DNA of 64,000 nucleotides. Source: JABWAN01 sp041918175 (GTDB lineage Bacteria; Zhuqueibacterota; Zhuqueibacteria; Zhuqueibacterales; Zhuqueibacteraceae). The notes under the pieces are model-generated. The model was not told where the DNA came from and searched no databases. It saw only the letters and a list, made by a program, of their open reading frames with translations. The position numbers were made by a program, and so were the translations under genes. The DNA lies in the NCBI GenBank assembly GCA_041918175.1, contig JAYRWE010000062.1:131394-195393 (forward strand). Direction: 5' to 3'. Of this stretch, positions 1-8,652 are shown piece by piece. Within the stretch, counting starts at the first letter, position 1. Each line of letters opens with the position of its first letter.

Positions 1-106
1 GTTTGCGACCGTCGTCATTGCCCGCGCGAAAGGCTTTGACGTAATGCGCCAATGCGAGGCCGTAGGCGAGGGTGACGAGCCATTGGGCGAGAGGGATCAT
101 ATTCAT
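1..106 (-). CDS. Partial membrane protein, N-terminus only (possibly CcsA/HemX-like)
   Basis: A leftward reading frame runs off the window edge, with 35 codons visible. It begins MNMIPLAQWLVTLAYGLALA and continues AHYVKAFRAGNDDGRK. This is a hydrophobic first transmembrane helix with a tyrosine, followed by a charged loop, which resembles the start of cytochrome c assembly proteins (CcsA/HemX type) in related bacteria. The family call rests on one helix and is weak. Two in-frame ATGs exist (106 and 100) and neither has a convincing ribosome binding site. The repeat end at 119-139 lies just upstream. What is solid is an open frame with coding-like membrane-protein composition. The function is a guess. 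Confidence 0.4.
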   Translation of the reverse strand, partial: MNMIPLAQWLVTLAYGLALAHYVKAFRAGNDDGRK

Positions 107-118
107 TCACATTGCTTG

Positions 119-374
119 TCATTCAGAAAGAATCTTTTTCAGCGCTGGAATTGGCGCTCAGAACGCGCGTAAAATTACGCGAAAAACCCAAACTTGCAAG
201 CAGTTCTTCCGGCAAATAAAAAAGCCAGCCGGTCTATCGACAAGCTGGCTTCATTTCGATACGAAGCTTTGGCTTCATTGCAACCTGTCATGCAGGAGGA
301 GTCTTTCTACTTGCTCGGCACACACTCCAATTCAGTTTCGTGCTCAGTGCTCAAAAGGATTCTTACTGAATGAC
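119..374. repeat. TCATTCAGAA-type repeat, long variant (family D)
   Basis: The left end (119-139) and right end (351-374) are near-inverted copies of TCATTCAGAAGGAATC followed by a T run. The same ends bound the compact copy at 22929-22996, including the inner AGTGCTC next to the right arm. Here about 210 bases separate the arms, and the terminator at 216-251 lies inside. It may be one element with extra internal sequence, or two separate ends. Confidence 0.6.
216..251 (-). terminator. Rho-independent terminator for the leftward PEGA lipoprotein gene
   Basis: Read leftward, AAGCCAGC (251-244) pairs with GCTGGCTT (229-222) across a 14-nt loop and runs into a T tract (T6, A, T3). It lies about 137 nt past the stop of the gene at 388-1362. 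Confidence 0.65.
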
Positions 375-387
375 AGCAGAGGGAGTT

Positions 388-1362
388 TCATTCCTGCTCT
401 TTCTCCTCCGTCGGCTCGAGCTTCATTAAAAGCTGCACGAGCGTTTCGCGTTGCAGGTCGCTCGCATCCAAAACTTTGACGACTTCGCTATAGCCTTTGC
501 GCGCGATTTGAATGACGTGGTTTTGATCTTTGGTCACGGCAATCTTGATCGGCGACTGGCCATAGAAACGATCATCCACAATCACATCCGCGCCGGAGGG
601 GCTGGTGTTGATTTGGAGCACGGTGAGTTCATCCGGCTCGGGCGTGAGATTCGGCTGACGTACTTCGGGAACAGGCACAGGCTGCGGCGTGCGTTCAACG
701 CGCGGCTGTGCTTCGCGGCGCGGCGCGATGATGACGCCGTCGCGTGTTTGCGGAATGGGCGCGGGTTGAATGACGATTGGCCGCTCTTGCGGCGCGGTGT
801 CAATCGGTGCGATGCGCTCGACCGGTGCTTCGGCATACATCTTTTCATAGCTCAAGCGAAAGCGTTGTTGCCTTCCCACGGGCCGGCCGCGCTCATCTTT
901 GTTGACCGCTGCGGTGAGCACAGTGCGCGTGTCCGGCATGATCTTCACCGGCTCATCGGTTTTGATTTCGTAGACTTGCTCGCGCCAAAAGCCGACAACG
1001 TGATACTCGGCTTTGATTTCATACAGGCCGTGCTGCAAACGCATGGGGTATGAGTAACTCGCGGAAATGTTGTTGACTCTTTCGGAGGGCGCAATCTCGC
1101 GGCCGTTGATGAAGAGCACGACGTAATTGCGATAGCTCTTGCCCGCGTCGGCGACATTGTCAATTTTGATTAAAAGATTCTCCGGCAGATTGCGCAGCTC
1201 GCGTTCGGGAAGTTGCTGCTTGGGTTTGATCTCGCCATAAGCGCGGTCGGTCGTCATTTGTCCGCCGCATGCGGCAAGGCTGAGTGTGATGAGCAGAAGC
1301 GCAAGAATTTGAAGCGGGCGGCGAGCACAACGAGACGCTGAGAAACGCAAACACTCGAGCAT
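388..1362 (-). CDS. PEGA-domain lipoprotein
   Basis: A predicted envelope lipoprotein of 325 residues. The N-terminus has a positively charged stretch, a hydrophobic core (LQILALLLITLSLAAC) and a lipobox ending LAAC-G, so the cysteine would be lipidated. The middle is a proline- and arginine-rich linker (around residues 200-245) full of P-V-P and P-Q-P steps. The C-terminus holds a PEGA domain (INTSPSGADVIVDDRFYGQS), a surface beta module commonly fused to wall-associated or signalling proteins. I chose the ATG at 1362 over an upstream extension because GGAGG lies seven bases before it and the signal peptide begins there. The gene points away from its rightward neighbours and ends at a terminator. 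The partner is unknown. Confidence 0.75.
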   Translation of the reverse strand: MLECLRFSASRCARRPLQILALLLITLSLAACGGQMTTDRAYGEIKPKQQLPERELRNLPENLLIKIDNVADAGKSYRNYVVLFINGREIAPSERVNNISASYSYPMRLQHGLYEIKAEYHVVGFWREQVYEIKTDEPVKIMPDTRTVLTAAVNKDERGRPVGRQQRFRLSYEKMYAEAPVERIAPIDTAPQERPIVIQPAPIPQTRDGVIIAPRREAQPRVERTPQPVPVPEVRQPNLTPEPDELTVLQINTSPSGADVIVDDRFYGQSPIKIAVTKDQNHVIQIARKGYSEVVKVLDASDLQRETLVQLLMKLEPTEEKEQE

Positions 1363-1673
1363 GATGTCCTCCGATAAAGCGGTTAGTACGGGTTGCGGGC
1401 CGGTACCAATGTCCATGTGAGGGGCGAGAAGTTCTCGGTCACAGCAAAGGGTTGGGTGCAAAGCATCCTTCTAACCACAGATGCGCGCGCAAAGTTCGCA
1501 AAAATTATATGTGAAGCAAGATTTTTTTCGCGGCCAATGATAACGATGACAACCTTGCGAAGGTTTGATGCCAATATTTTGCTTGATTCTCCAAAGCTCA
1601 TTGGCTACTTTTTCTGTGGAGATCAACGGCTTCACTTTGTCGTTTGCGTGTGCAAGTTTATGCGGGAGAAAAG
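1363..1673. other. Divergent intergenic region
   Basis: About 310 bases lie between the divergent PEGA lipoprotein and Rpn-like genes. The only recognisable sites are the ribosome binding sites at both ends. The DNA is AT-richer than its surroundings. I see no convincing promoter, RNA gene or repeat. Confidence 0.4.
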
Positions 1674-2603
1674 ATGCGGGCATATCAAGATCGCGGCTAC
1701 GCCAAGCTTTTTTCCAACAAAGAAATCTTTCGACAGTTGATCACTTCGTTTGTGAAAGAAGCTTGGGTGAAGGACTTGGACTTTTCGAAATGCGAGTTGG
1801 TCAAAGGCTCGTTCGTTTCTGAAAAGTACAAAAAGACATTCAGCGACCTCATGTATAAGATCAAACTTCGGGGGCGCGACCTCTACATTGTCATCTTGCT
1901 CGAATTCAAATCCGTGCCCTCGCATTTCGTGGCGGTGCAGATTGCAGGTTACATTTTGGATTTCTATCGCCACTTGCTTGATTCCGAGAAGCGTTTGCGC
2001 AAGTTACCGCCAGTGTTTCCGCTGTTGCTTTATAACGGAAAGAAGCGTTGGGCTTCGCCGTTGAATGTTTCGGATTTGGTGGAAGGCGCGACAATGTTGG
2101 GAGAGTATGGAATCCAGTGCAAATACTTCCCGATCATTGAAAATGCCTTTCGGCCAAAAACGCTGCAACGTATCGGGAATATCGTATCGACGTTGTTTCT
2201 TGCGGAGACCAACTTCGAAGGCGACGTCATTGCCGCCAGGTTGGACGAGTTATTTGATAAGGAAGAAGACAAACAAGCCGCGTCTCTATTCTTAAATTGG
2301 TTCTTGCAATTGTATCATTACGGCAGAATTGCCGAAGCTGACTATACGAAATTAGAAAAAGTTTATCAAAGCAAGCAGGAGGTCAGTATGTTGATCGAAG
2401 CGATTCAAAAGGAAAAGGCGCAAATCCGCGCGCAGGGAGAGAAAGTGGGAGAGAAAAGAGGAGAGAAAAGAGGATGGCAAAGAGGAAGATTGGAGACGGC
2501 GAGATTGATGCTCCACAACGGCGAAGCAATTGAAAAAATCAAACTTTACACTGGCCTTTCCGACGAGGCGCTGGTTAAGCTGCAAAAGTCGTTGCGACAA
2601 TAA
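1674..2603 (+). CDS. Rpn/YhgA family PD-(D/E)XK nuclease (Transposase_31-like)
   Basis: The product matches the recombination-promoting nuclease family (RpnA/YhgA-like). The N-terminus (AKLFSNKEIFRQLITSFV) and the core strand LYIVILLEFKS carry the E-x-K half of the PD-(D/E)XK active site, followed by the typical IAGYILDFYR helix. The C-terminus is charged, with repeated K-R-G-E-K-R-G steps, then a helical hairpin (IEKIKLYTGLSDEALVKL), as in family members. Family knowledge: these proteins are DNA nucleases that promote recombination and are not true transposases. I chose ATG 1674 because GGGAG lies five bases upstream; an earlier ATG at 1644 has no such site. The gene is AT-richer than its neighbours, which suggests transfer. 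No partner gene is seen. Confidence 0.75.
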   Translation: MRAYQDRGYAKLFSNKEIFRQLITSFVKEAWVKDLDFSKCELVKGSFVSEKYKKTFSDLMYKIKLRGRDLYIVILLEFKSVPSHFVAVQIAGYILDFYRHLLDSEKRLRKLPPVFPLLLYNGKKRWASPLNVSDLVEGATMLGEYGIQCKYFPIIENAFRPKTLQRIGNIVSTLFLAETNFEGDVIAARLDELFDKEEDKQAASLFLNWFLQLYHYGRIAEADYTKLEKVYQSKQEVSMLIEAIQKEKAQIRAQGEKVGEKRGEKRGWQRGRLETARLMLHNGEAIEKIKLYTGLSDEALVKLQKSLRQ

Positions 2604-2699
2604 GCGCAGGGTTTGTCTGTTCATCTCGCGTTATGCCTGATTTTGTCTTTTCTCATAGCCCCATTTGCGCAAGTCCTTCATCAAAAGAAAGACAAGAAA

Positions 2700-4421
2700 G
2701 TGGAAAGACCCTGGCTCAAGCACTACGAATCGAACGTTCCGCACACGCTCACGATTCCGAATTTGACGATGGCGGAAGTGTTCGCCAATGCCGTGCGCAA
2801 TTTTCCGGACAACACTGCGGTCATCTATTATGGCCGGCGCTTTGATTATCGCACGCTCAACGCACTCGTGCAGCGTTTTGTCGCGGCGCTTGCGCATCTC
2901 GGGGTGAAAAAAGGCGACCGCGTCGCGATCCTTTTGCCGAATGTGCCGCAATATCCCATCGTGCATTATGCCGTGATGCAACTCGGCGCGATTGCCGTGC
3001 CTACGAATCCGCTTTATGTCGAGCGCGAGTTGGAGTTTCAACTCAATAACAGTGGGGCAGAGGTGGCAATTTCCCTCGATCTGCTTTATCCGCGCCTCGA
3101 AGCGGTGCGCAAAAATACCGCGCTGCGCGAAGTGGTTTATACTTCCGCGCGCGATTATCTGCCCGCGCCATTGCGCTGGCTCTATCCGATGAAGGCCAAA
3201 CGCACGGGCAAATGGATCGTGATCCCGCCGCAAGCGCACACGCACGATTTTGTGAAGTTAATCAAAAATAATTTTCCTGCGCCGCAGCCAGCCACAGTCA
3301 CTCCCGAAGATATTGCCATTCTGCTTTATACCGGCGGCACCACCGGAATTTCCAAAGGTGCAGTGCTCACCCATCGCAATCTCGTGGCGAATTTGGCACA
3401 AGTGCACGCATGGTTCACGCAATGTCGCGAAGGGCAGGAGGTCATTCTCGGGGCGCTACCATTTTTTCACAGTTATGGAATGACCAGTTGCCTGCACATG
3501 AGTGTATATTTAGGGAGTAGCGTTATACACATTCCGCGTTTTGAAGTGGAGTTGGTACTAAAATCTTTACAAAAATATAAAGTGACGCTCTTCTCCGGCG
3601 TGCCGACGATGTATGTGGCCGTGAACAACAGTTCGGCGATTCACAAGTACGATTTGGATACTGTGCGCGCGTGTATGAGTGGCGGCGCTGCGCTCCCGCT
3701 TTCGGTCGCGAAACAATTTGAAACGAACGCCAAAGGTGCCCGACTCGTGGAGGGTTATGGTCTTTCGGAGACTTCGCCGGTTACGCACTGCAATCCGATT
3801 TTGGGGCAGCGCAAAGAAGGCTCGATTGGCCTCCCCATGCCGAACACGGATGCGATCATCCTCGATCCCGAAACGCATGAGCCGGTGTTGCCCAACGAAG
3901 TGGGCGAACTGGCTCTGCGCGGGCCGCAGGTGATGCAAGGCTATTGGAAGATGGAAGAGGAAACGCGCCGCGTTTTTCACAACGGCTGGATGCTCACGGG
4001 CGACATGGCAAAGATGGATGACGAAGGTTATTTTTATATCGTCGATCGCAAGAAAGACATGATAATTGCCGGCGGCTTCAATATTTATCCGCGCGAGATC
4101 GAAGAAGTGTTGTACCAGCATCCGAAAGTTTTAGAAGCCGCGGTGATTGGCGCGCACGATGCATATCGCGGCGAAACCGTGAAAGCATTCGTGGTGTTGC
4201 GCGAAGGCGAGAGCGCGACGGAGGAAGAGATTATTGCGTATTGCCAGCAATATCTCGCGCGCTTCAAAGCGCCCAAGCTCGTCGAGTTTCGCAAAGAGCT
4301 GCCCAAGAGTTTGATCGGCAAAGTGCTGCGCCGCGTGCTCTCAGAAGAAGAGCGGAAAACGCACGCACCAGCAAAACCACATGCTGAAAACTTACCAACG
4401 GAAATGAGTCACGCGAGGTAA
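2700..4421 (+). CDS. fadD: Long-chain fatty acid-CoA ligase (FadD-like)
   Basis: An ATP-dependent acyl-CoA synthetase that activates fatty acids through acyl-AMP. The ATP-binding loop is ILLYTGGTTGISKGAVLTHR, the adenylation motif is EGYGLSETSP, the hinge is DRKKDMIIAGGFNIYPREIE, and the catalytic lysine is in PKSLIGKVLRR near the C-terminus. The length (about 573 residues) is normal for FadD. I placed the start at GTG 2700, giving MERPWLKHYESNVPHT, because FadD proteins begin with a similar W-L-x-x-Y-x-x-x-V-P segment. A longer frame from TTG 2613 would add a hydrophobic stretch not known for the family and cannot be excluded. It probably feeds beta-oxidation, but no other beta-oxidation gene is nearby. 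Confidence 0.9.
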   Translation: MERPWLKHYESNVPHTLTIPNLTMAEVFANAVRNFPDNTAVIYYGRRFDYRTLNALVQRFVAALAHLGVKKGDRVAILLPNVPQYPIVHYAVMQLGAIAVPTNPLYVERELEFQLNNSGAEVAISLDLLYPRLEAVRKNTALREVVYTSARDYLPAPLRWLYPMKAKRTGKWIVIPPQAHTHDFVKLIKNNFPAPQPATVTPEDIAILLYTGGTTGISKGAVLTHRNLVANLAQVHAWFTQCREGQEVILGALPFFHSYGMTSCLHMSVYLGSSVIHIPRFEVELVLKSLQKYKVTLFSGVPTMYVAVNNSSAIHKYDLDTVRACMSGGAALPLSVAKQFETNAKGARLVEGYGLSETSPVTHCNPILGQRKEGSIGLPMPNTDAIILDPETHEPVLPNEVGELALRGPQVMQGYWKMEEETRRVFHNGWMLTGDMAKMDDEGYFYIVDRKKDMIIAGGFNIYPREIEEVLYQHPKVLEAAVIGAHDAYRGETVKAFVVLREGESATEEEIIAYCQQYLARFKAPKLVEFRKELPKSLIGKVLRRVLSEEERKTHAPAKPHAENLPTEMSHAR

Positions 4422-4571
4422 CGCGGGCAGAGTTTTATTCTGAGTTTGAAAAGCAAATCGCCGAAACAAGTTTTGCCGATGGGCTGAAAACTTGAGGGCT
4501 TGGGGCAGCACAGAAATTTTCCAACGGATTGTGAAACCCAACCGTTAGACCATGCTCCGGCAGTTGGGTGC

Positions 4572-4590
4572 TTCTCTTCGGTGAAGAGAA
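4572..4590. other. Perfect 8-bp stem-loop in the fadD/switch-protein gap
   Basis: TTCTCTTC and GAAGAGAA enclose a 3-nt loop. A second pairing (CCCAAC with GTTGGG, around 4531-4567) lies just before it. A T-rich stretch follows only after a gap of about a dozen bases, so this is a weak terminator candidate at best. It could equally be an element of the 5-prime leader of the gene at 4653. Confidence 0.35.
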
Positions 4591-4652
4591 AAATCCAGAT
4601 TTTATTTTTTTAAAAGCAAAACGTCTAGCGTCTGGGTTGAATATCTCAAATT

Positions 4653-5576
4653 ATGAAGCCACAACTCTTTCAAGTGGAGCGGATCGAGGGTCCGCCAAGC
4701 TTGATCAAAATTCGATTTGAAAAAGACGTGCCGATCAAAGAGTTGATCGTGCAGTTGGAATCGTACAGCGAAACGCATTTGCGCGAGCACGAGGCCAATT
4801 TGATCGTGGATCTGAGCACCATGCCTTATCCCACGAACAACTTTATTGCGTGTTTGATTGCGCTGACATTTCGCGCGCGCCGTTTGAAGGGCGATGTCGT
4901 CGTGGAAAATTTATCGACCTCCGCGCGCGACAACCTGATGACTTTCAGCGCTCTGAACTATTTGGGATTGAGCGTGAGCGCGCGCGGTACGCAAGCCATA
5001 CCGATCTATCAAGAGCCCGCGCCGCCGCCGGAGGAAGATTTCGATGCGACCGCGTTGGTTGAAATTGCCGAGTCACCATTGTTGGAACGGTTCGCGAGCG
5101 AACCCAAGCCCGCGAGCGCGCCCAAAGTTGTTGCGCCAAGCTACGCGCCAGAGGCCGACATGCCTTCTTTCAGTACCCGCGCGGAGAGCACCGCGGCTAG
5201 GCTCTATCACTTGTGCGATTTCGTTGTGGGGCATGCGAAGCAAGCGGGCATGAAGGAAAAAGAAATCGGCAAGATTCGTATCGCGGTTTATGAAGCGTGT
5301 TTGAATGTGATCGAGCATGCGTATCACTCCAAGCCGGAAAATTGGATCGACCTCACCGTGCAGTACTCGCGCAATCGCTTTCTCATTGTCATTAAAGACA
5401 ACGGCATCAGTTCGGATTTGAAGCCGGCGCAAAACTACGACGTACAGGAAGCCATGAACGCGCGCAAGACCGGTGGTTTCGGCATGCATATCATTCGCCG
5501 CGCAGTTGATAGCGTGGAATACTTTCCCAGTGAAATTCAAGGCAACCGTTTGGTGTTGAGCAAAAATCTAAATTGA
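4653..5576 (+). CDS. STAS-like domain fused to RsbW-type HATPase (anti-sigma/switch kinase)
   Basis: A 307-residue soluble protein in two parts. Residues 1-110 look like a STAS-type alpha/beta domain (LIVDLSTMPYPTNNFIACL, then ENLSTSARDNLMTFSALNYL), as in anti-sigma-factor antagonists. A proline/alanine linker follows (115-170). Residues 175-307 are a HATPase_c_2 domain: the N-box is IRIAVYEACLNVIEHAYH, the G1 box IVIKDNGIS, the G2 box TGGFGMHIIRRAVD. Family knowledge: RsbW/SpoIIAB kinases phosphorylate STAS partners and bind sigma factors. Having both in one chain suggests self-contained partner switching, which is my inference. No sigma factor or PP2C phosphatase gene adjoins. A small membrane protein follows immediately. 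Confidence 0.7.
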   Translation: MKPQLFQVERIEGPPSLIKIRFEKDVPIKELIVQLESYSETHLREHEANLIVDLSTMPYPTNNFIACLIALTFRARRLKGDVVVENLSTSARDNLMTFSALNYLGLSVSARGTQAIPIYQEPAPPPEEDFDATALVEIAESPLLERFASEPKPASAPKVVAPSYAPEADMPSFSTRAESTAARLYHLCDFVVGHAKQAGMKEKEIGKIRIAVYEACLNVIEHAYHSKPENWIDLTVQYSRNRFLIVIKDNGISSDLKPAQNYDVQEAMNARKTGGFGMHIIRRAVDSVEYFPSEIQGNRLVLSKNLN

Positions 5577-5584
5577 GCCTGCTA

Positions 5585-5833
5585 ATGAAAAGCACATCCG
5601 CAGCCGCGCCGACCAGCGAGCGCGAAAGCCTCGAAGCAAAAAACAAATCGTGGCGTGATGACAGAAAGAAAAACGCGGCGAAAATGATTGGCCTCGGCGC
5701 TGTGGGCTTGGTCGTTCCCGTGATTCCCGGTGCGTTGCTTATCGGCGGCGGTTTATGGCTGCTCTTTCCCAATCAAACCGAAAAGGCGTGGAACAATTTA
5801 AAGAAGAAATTTGGCGGCAAGGAAAAGGGATAA
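5585..5833 (+). CDS. Small single-helix membrane protein
   Basis: A protein of 82 residues with a charged N-terminal half (ERESLEAKNKSWRDDRKKN), one glycine/proline-rich membrane segment (LGAVGLVVPVIPGALLIGGG) and a short lysine-rich tail. The glycine-proline pattern recalls the PGPGW-type small transmembrane proteins, but the exact motif is absent. It starts nine bases after the preceding stop, so the two genes are probably co-transcribed. A TTG start at 5573 overlapping that stop is also possible. The function is unknown. Confidence 0.6.
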   Translation: MKSTSAAAPTSERESLEAKNKSWRDDRKKNAAKMIGLGAVGLVVPVIPGALLIGGGLWLLFPNQTEKAWNNLKKKFGGKEKG

Positions 5834-5943
5834 GACGATTTTGTGTTATCCCGGGCGGAGGTATGATCGTTGCCATTTGCTTCTGCTGTCTTCATCACCG
5901 CGCCATGAACACCTCAAATAATTTTTGAAAATTTTAACGCGAC

Positions 5944-6888
5944 ATGCGATTTAAGGACTATTACAAAACGTTGGAAGTTGACGAGCGCGCTTCTGCTGAG
6001 GAGTTGAAAAAAGCGTATCGTCGCATGGCAAAAAAATTTCACCCCGATGCGAATCCCGGCAATCGCGCCGCGGAAGAACGCTTCAAGGAGATCAATGAGG
6101 CTTATGACGTCATCGGCGATGAGGGGAAGCGCAAAAAATATGATCAACTTCGTTTTTACGGCCGCCCCGATACGAATCACAATGGTTGGTATTCGTTTGA
6201 TCCCGAGTTTTTGAAGAACCACGGCTGGCCCGGAACCACAAGCAGTGGGCAGCCCAATTCGATGGGGCAGTTTTTCGGACAGGGCTTCGCGTTCTCTGAT
6301 ATTCTGCGTGACCTCTTTGGCTTGAATGGCATGCACGCCGGCGTTGATATGCAACCCGAAGCCCCGCGCGATGTCACCGGCATCATCAAAATTACTTTTG
6401 AAGAAGCAATTGGCGGAACGGAGCGCGTAATCGCCGTGCGGCAAACGAAGAAATGTCCGACGTGCCACGGCACCGGCCATGATCGCCAACTGCGCTGCAT
6501 GCGTTGTCATGGCAAAGGTGCGATTTCTACCAAGAAAAAAATTCGCATCAAATTGCCGATTGGCGTGGAAGACGGACATCAATTGCGTTTGCGCGGTCTC
6601 GGCTCGGAAGCTCCGGGTTTGAACTCGCGCCCGGGAGACGTGATCATCACCGTGAAGGTAGAATCACATCCGTTTTTTCGGCGCACGGGCACGGATATTT
6701 TTTGCGAAGCGCGTGTGGATGAAGCTGGGTTGCAAACGGGAACGCGTTTGCGCGTGCCGACATTGCAGGGCAAACAGGTGGAACTGAATATTCCTGCGGG
6801 CACCAAGAAAGGAACCGTATTTCGCCTGAAGCATTACGGCGTACAAAGCGCAACGCCTCCAGGCGATCAGTTTGTAAAAATCGTATAG
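5944..6888 (+). CDS. DnaJ-class co-chaperone with a single zinc centre
   Basis: A 314-residue Hsp40. Residues 1-70 form a J domain with the H-P-D motif at 33-35, which stimulates the ATPase of DnaK. A linker containing FGQGFAFSDILRDLFG follows, then the client-binding C-terminal beta domains. Only two C-x-x-C-x-G-x-G units are present (Cys171/174 and 185/188), so one zinc site replaces the two of classical DnaJ. This is intermediate between DnaJ and CbpA. dnaK itself is about 2.4 kb downstream, with the HtrA and DksA-like genes between. The start ATG is well placed against the J domain. No ribosome binding site stands out. Confidence 0.85.
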   Translation: MRFKDYYKTLEVDERASAEELKKAYRRMAKKFHPDANPGNRAAEERFKEINEAYDVIGDEGKRKKYDQLRFYGRPDTNHNGWYSFDPEFLKNHGWPGTTSSGQPNSMGQFFGQGFAFSDILRDLFGLNGMHAGVDMQPEAPRDVTGIIKITFEEAIGGTERVIAVRQTKKCPTCHGTGHDRQLRCMRCHGKGAISTKKKIRIKLPIGVEDGHQLRLRGLGSEAPGLNSRPGDVIITVKVESHPFFRRTGTDIFCEARVDEAGLQTGTRLRVPTLQGKQVELNIPAGTKKGTVFRLKHYGVQSATPPGDQFVKIV

Positions 6889-6919
6889 GCGTGGCGATTA
6901 AATTTTTTGCCCGTTTTGC

Positions 6920-6989
6920 AAACCGCGAATTCACGCGAATGAACGCTCATGCTTTTCAATTCGCGTTCATTCGCGCCGATTCGCGGTTT
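6920..6989. repeat. Inverted repeat of the GCGAATTCACGCGAATG type (family F)
   Basis: AAACCGCGAATTCACGCGAA at the left is mirrored at the right (6963-6989) by GCGTTCATTCGCGCCGATTC followed by GCGGTTT. The arms are about 27 bp with few mismatches, around a 16-nt centre. It fills the gap between the DnaJ-like and HtrA genes and could act as a transcriptional or mRNA-stability hairpin. Confidence 0.7.
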
Positions 6990-7034
6990 AGAAATTGAGA
7001 TGGAACTCACCCACATACGGGAGCGCGTGCTCAT

Positions 7035-8552
7035 ATGGCGCAAAGGAAAAAATATACGCTGCTGGCTGTGACCTTGTGCTTCGGCGTCGGCTTGGGTTTG
7101 ATTTTGGCGTCACATTTTGAGTGGCCCAAGTCCGGCCATGCCGAAATGACTGCGCCCGTGAAGCTAACGAATAACGAATCGCAAGCCTCCGCGGAAATCA
7201 CGAGCGATTTGGCGGCCACCAGTAAGGCATATGTGCAAGTCGCAAAGCTCATTATGCCCACGGTGGTTGGGGTGACGAGCGAAAGCGTGGTGCGAACGAC
7301 GCGCGGTCCGTTCTCGGATCTATTTTCGGAAGATTTGTGGCATGGCCGCATGCGTGATCGCAGGCGCGGCGAGTATCGCCAAGAAGGCCTTGGTTCCGGC
7401 GTGATCGTCTCTGCCGACGGCTACATCGTCACCAACAATCATGTGATTCGTGAGGCCGACAAAATAGCCGTGTTTGTTGATCGCAAGAAATACGTCGCGA
7501 AGGTTGTCGGCGTTGATCCCGAAACGGATCTCGCGGTGATTAAGATCGATGAAAAAAATCTGGTCACTGCCAAATTTGGCAATTCCGATCAACTTGAAGT
7601 TGGGGAATTGGTTTTAGCCGTGGGCAATCCATTTTTTTTACAACTCGCACACTCGGTAACCGCAGGCATTGTGAGCGGCAAAGGCCGAACGAGCGTGGGC
7701 GTGGGTGATATTAGTTATGAAGATTTTATCCAAACCGACGCGGCCATCAACCCCGGCAACAGCGGCGGCGCGTTGGTCAATCTTAAAGGCGAGTTGGTTG
7801 GAATTAACACAGCGATTGTTTCGAATGGATGGGGCGGAGGCAATGTCGGCATCGGCTTCGCGATTCCAATCAATCTTGCGCGGCAGATTGTGGAACAGTT
7901 AATTGCCACCGGCCAAGTAGTGCGCGGATGGATGGGGGTGAGCATCGGCAGCGCAGATCATGAAACGATGGAAGAGAAGAAGCTGCCTTCCATCGACGGC
8001 GCGTTGGTGGAGCGTGTCACGCCTGCAAGTCCCGCGGAGAAGGCCGGGCTGGAAAAGGGCGATTTCATCGTTGAGTTAGAAGGCACGCATATTCGCGATC
8101 ACAATCAGCTCATGAATCTGATTGCGACTTTCAAGCCCGGCACCAGCGTGGCACTCAAGCTCTTTCGCAGTGGCGAAGAAAAGATCGTTCGGGTCAAACT
8201 TGGCGAGCGCCCTTCGAGCTTGGCGGAGTCGGAGTCAAGCGAGGAAGAAGATCCCGAATCCAATTTCTTTCTCGGCATGATGCTCGAAGATTTGACTCCT
8301 GAGATTAAAGAAGAGTATGAGATTGAAGTAAGCTCCGGCGTGGTGATCACTGGGGTCGAATCCGGGAGCCAAGCGCGCAAAGAAGGCCTTCGCCCCGGTG
8401 ACGTTATTCGCGAAGTGAATCGCAAGACTGTCGCCACGGTCGCGGAAATTCGGCGCGCGCTCGAACGCACGAAGCCCGGCGATCTCGTGTTGCTGCGAAT
8501 TTCCCGGCCAAGCGGGAACTTCTTTGTTGCATTGAAGGTCGAGAAATACTAA
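7035..8552 (+). CDS. degP: HtrA/Deg-family periplasmic serine protease with two PDZ domains
   Basis: An envelope quality-control protease of 505 residues. An N-terminal uncleaved or signal helix (residues 7-27) leads to the trypsin-like S1C domain. The catalytic triad is visible as His136 (VTNNHVIRE), Asp165 (DPETDLAVIKID) and Ser243 (NPGNSGGALVN). PDZ1 lies around residues 290-385 and PDZ2 around 410-500, both with recognisable ligand-binding glycines (PAEKAGLEKGDFI; QARKEGLRPGDVI). Loop LA contains a short R-x-R-R-R stretch. The length and order match DegP/MucD. The gene sits in a stress cluster with dnaJ-like, dksA-like and dnaK genes. Confidence 0.92.
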   Translation: MAQRKKYTLLAVTLCFGVGLGLILASHFEWPKSGHAEMTAPVKLTNNESQASAEITSDLAATSKAYVQVAKLIMPTVVGVTSESVVRTTRGPFSDLFSEDLWHGRMRDRRRGEYRQEGLGSGVIVSADGYIVTNNHVIREADKIAVFVDRKKYVAKVVGVDPETDLAVIKIDEKNLVTAKFGNSDQLEVGELVLAVGNPFFLQLAHSVTAGIVSGKGRTSVGVGDISYEDFIQTDAAINPGNSGGALVNLKGELVGINTAIVSNGWGGGNVGIGFAIPINLARQIVEQLIATGQVVRGWMGVSIGSADHETMEEKKLPSIDGALVERVTPASPAEKAGLEKGDFIVELEGTHIRDHNQLMNLIATFKPGTSVALKLFRSGEEKIVRVKLGERPSSLAESESSEEEDPESNFFLGMMLEDLTPEIKEEYEIEVSSGVVITGVESGSQARKEGLRPGDVIREVNRKTVATVAEIRRALERTKPGDLVLLRISRPSGNFFVALKVEKY

Positions 8553-8652
8553 ATTGCGCCCGTTTTTTTTGGAACAAGTTCGGAATCAATGCGGCTTTGG
8601 GGCCGCTTAGGAAGAATGGTCGTAACTAAACGAAACGAAAAGGCTCGTATCC

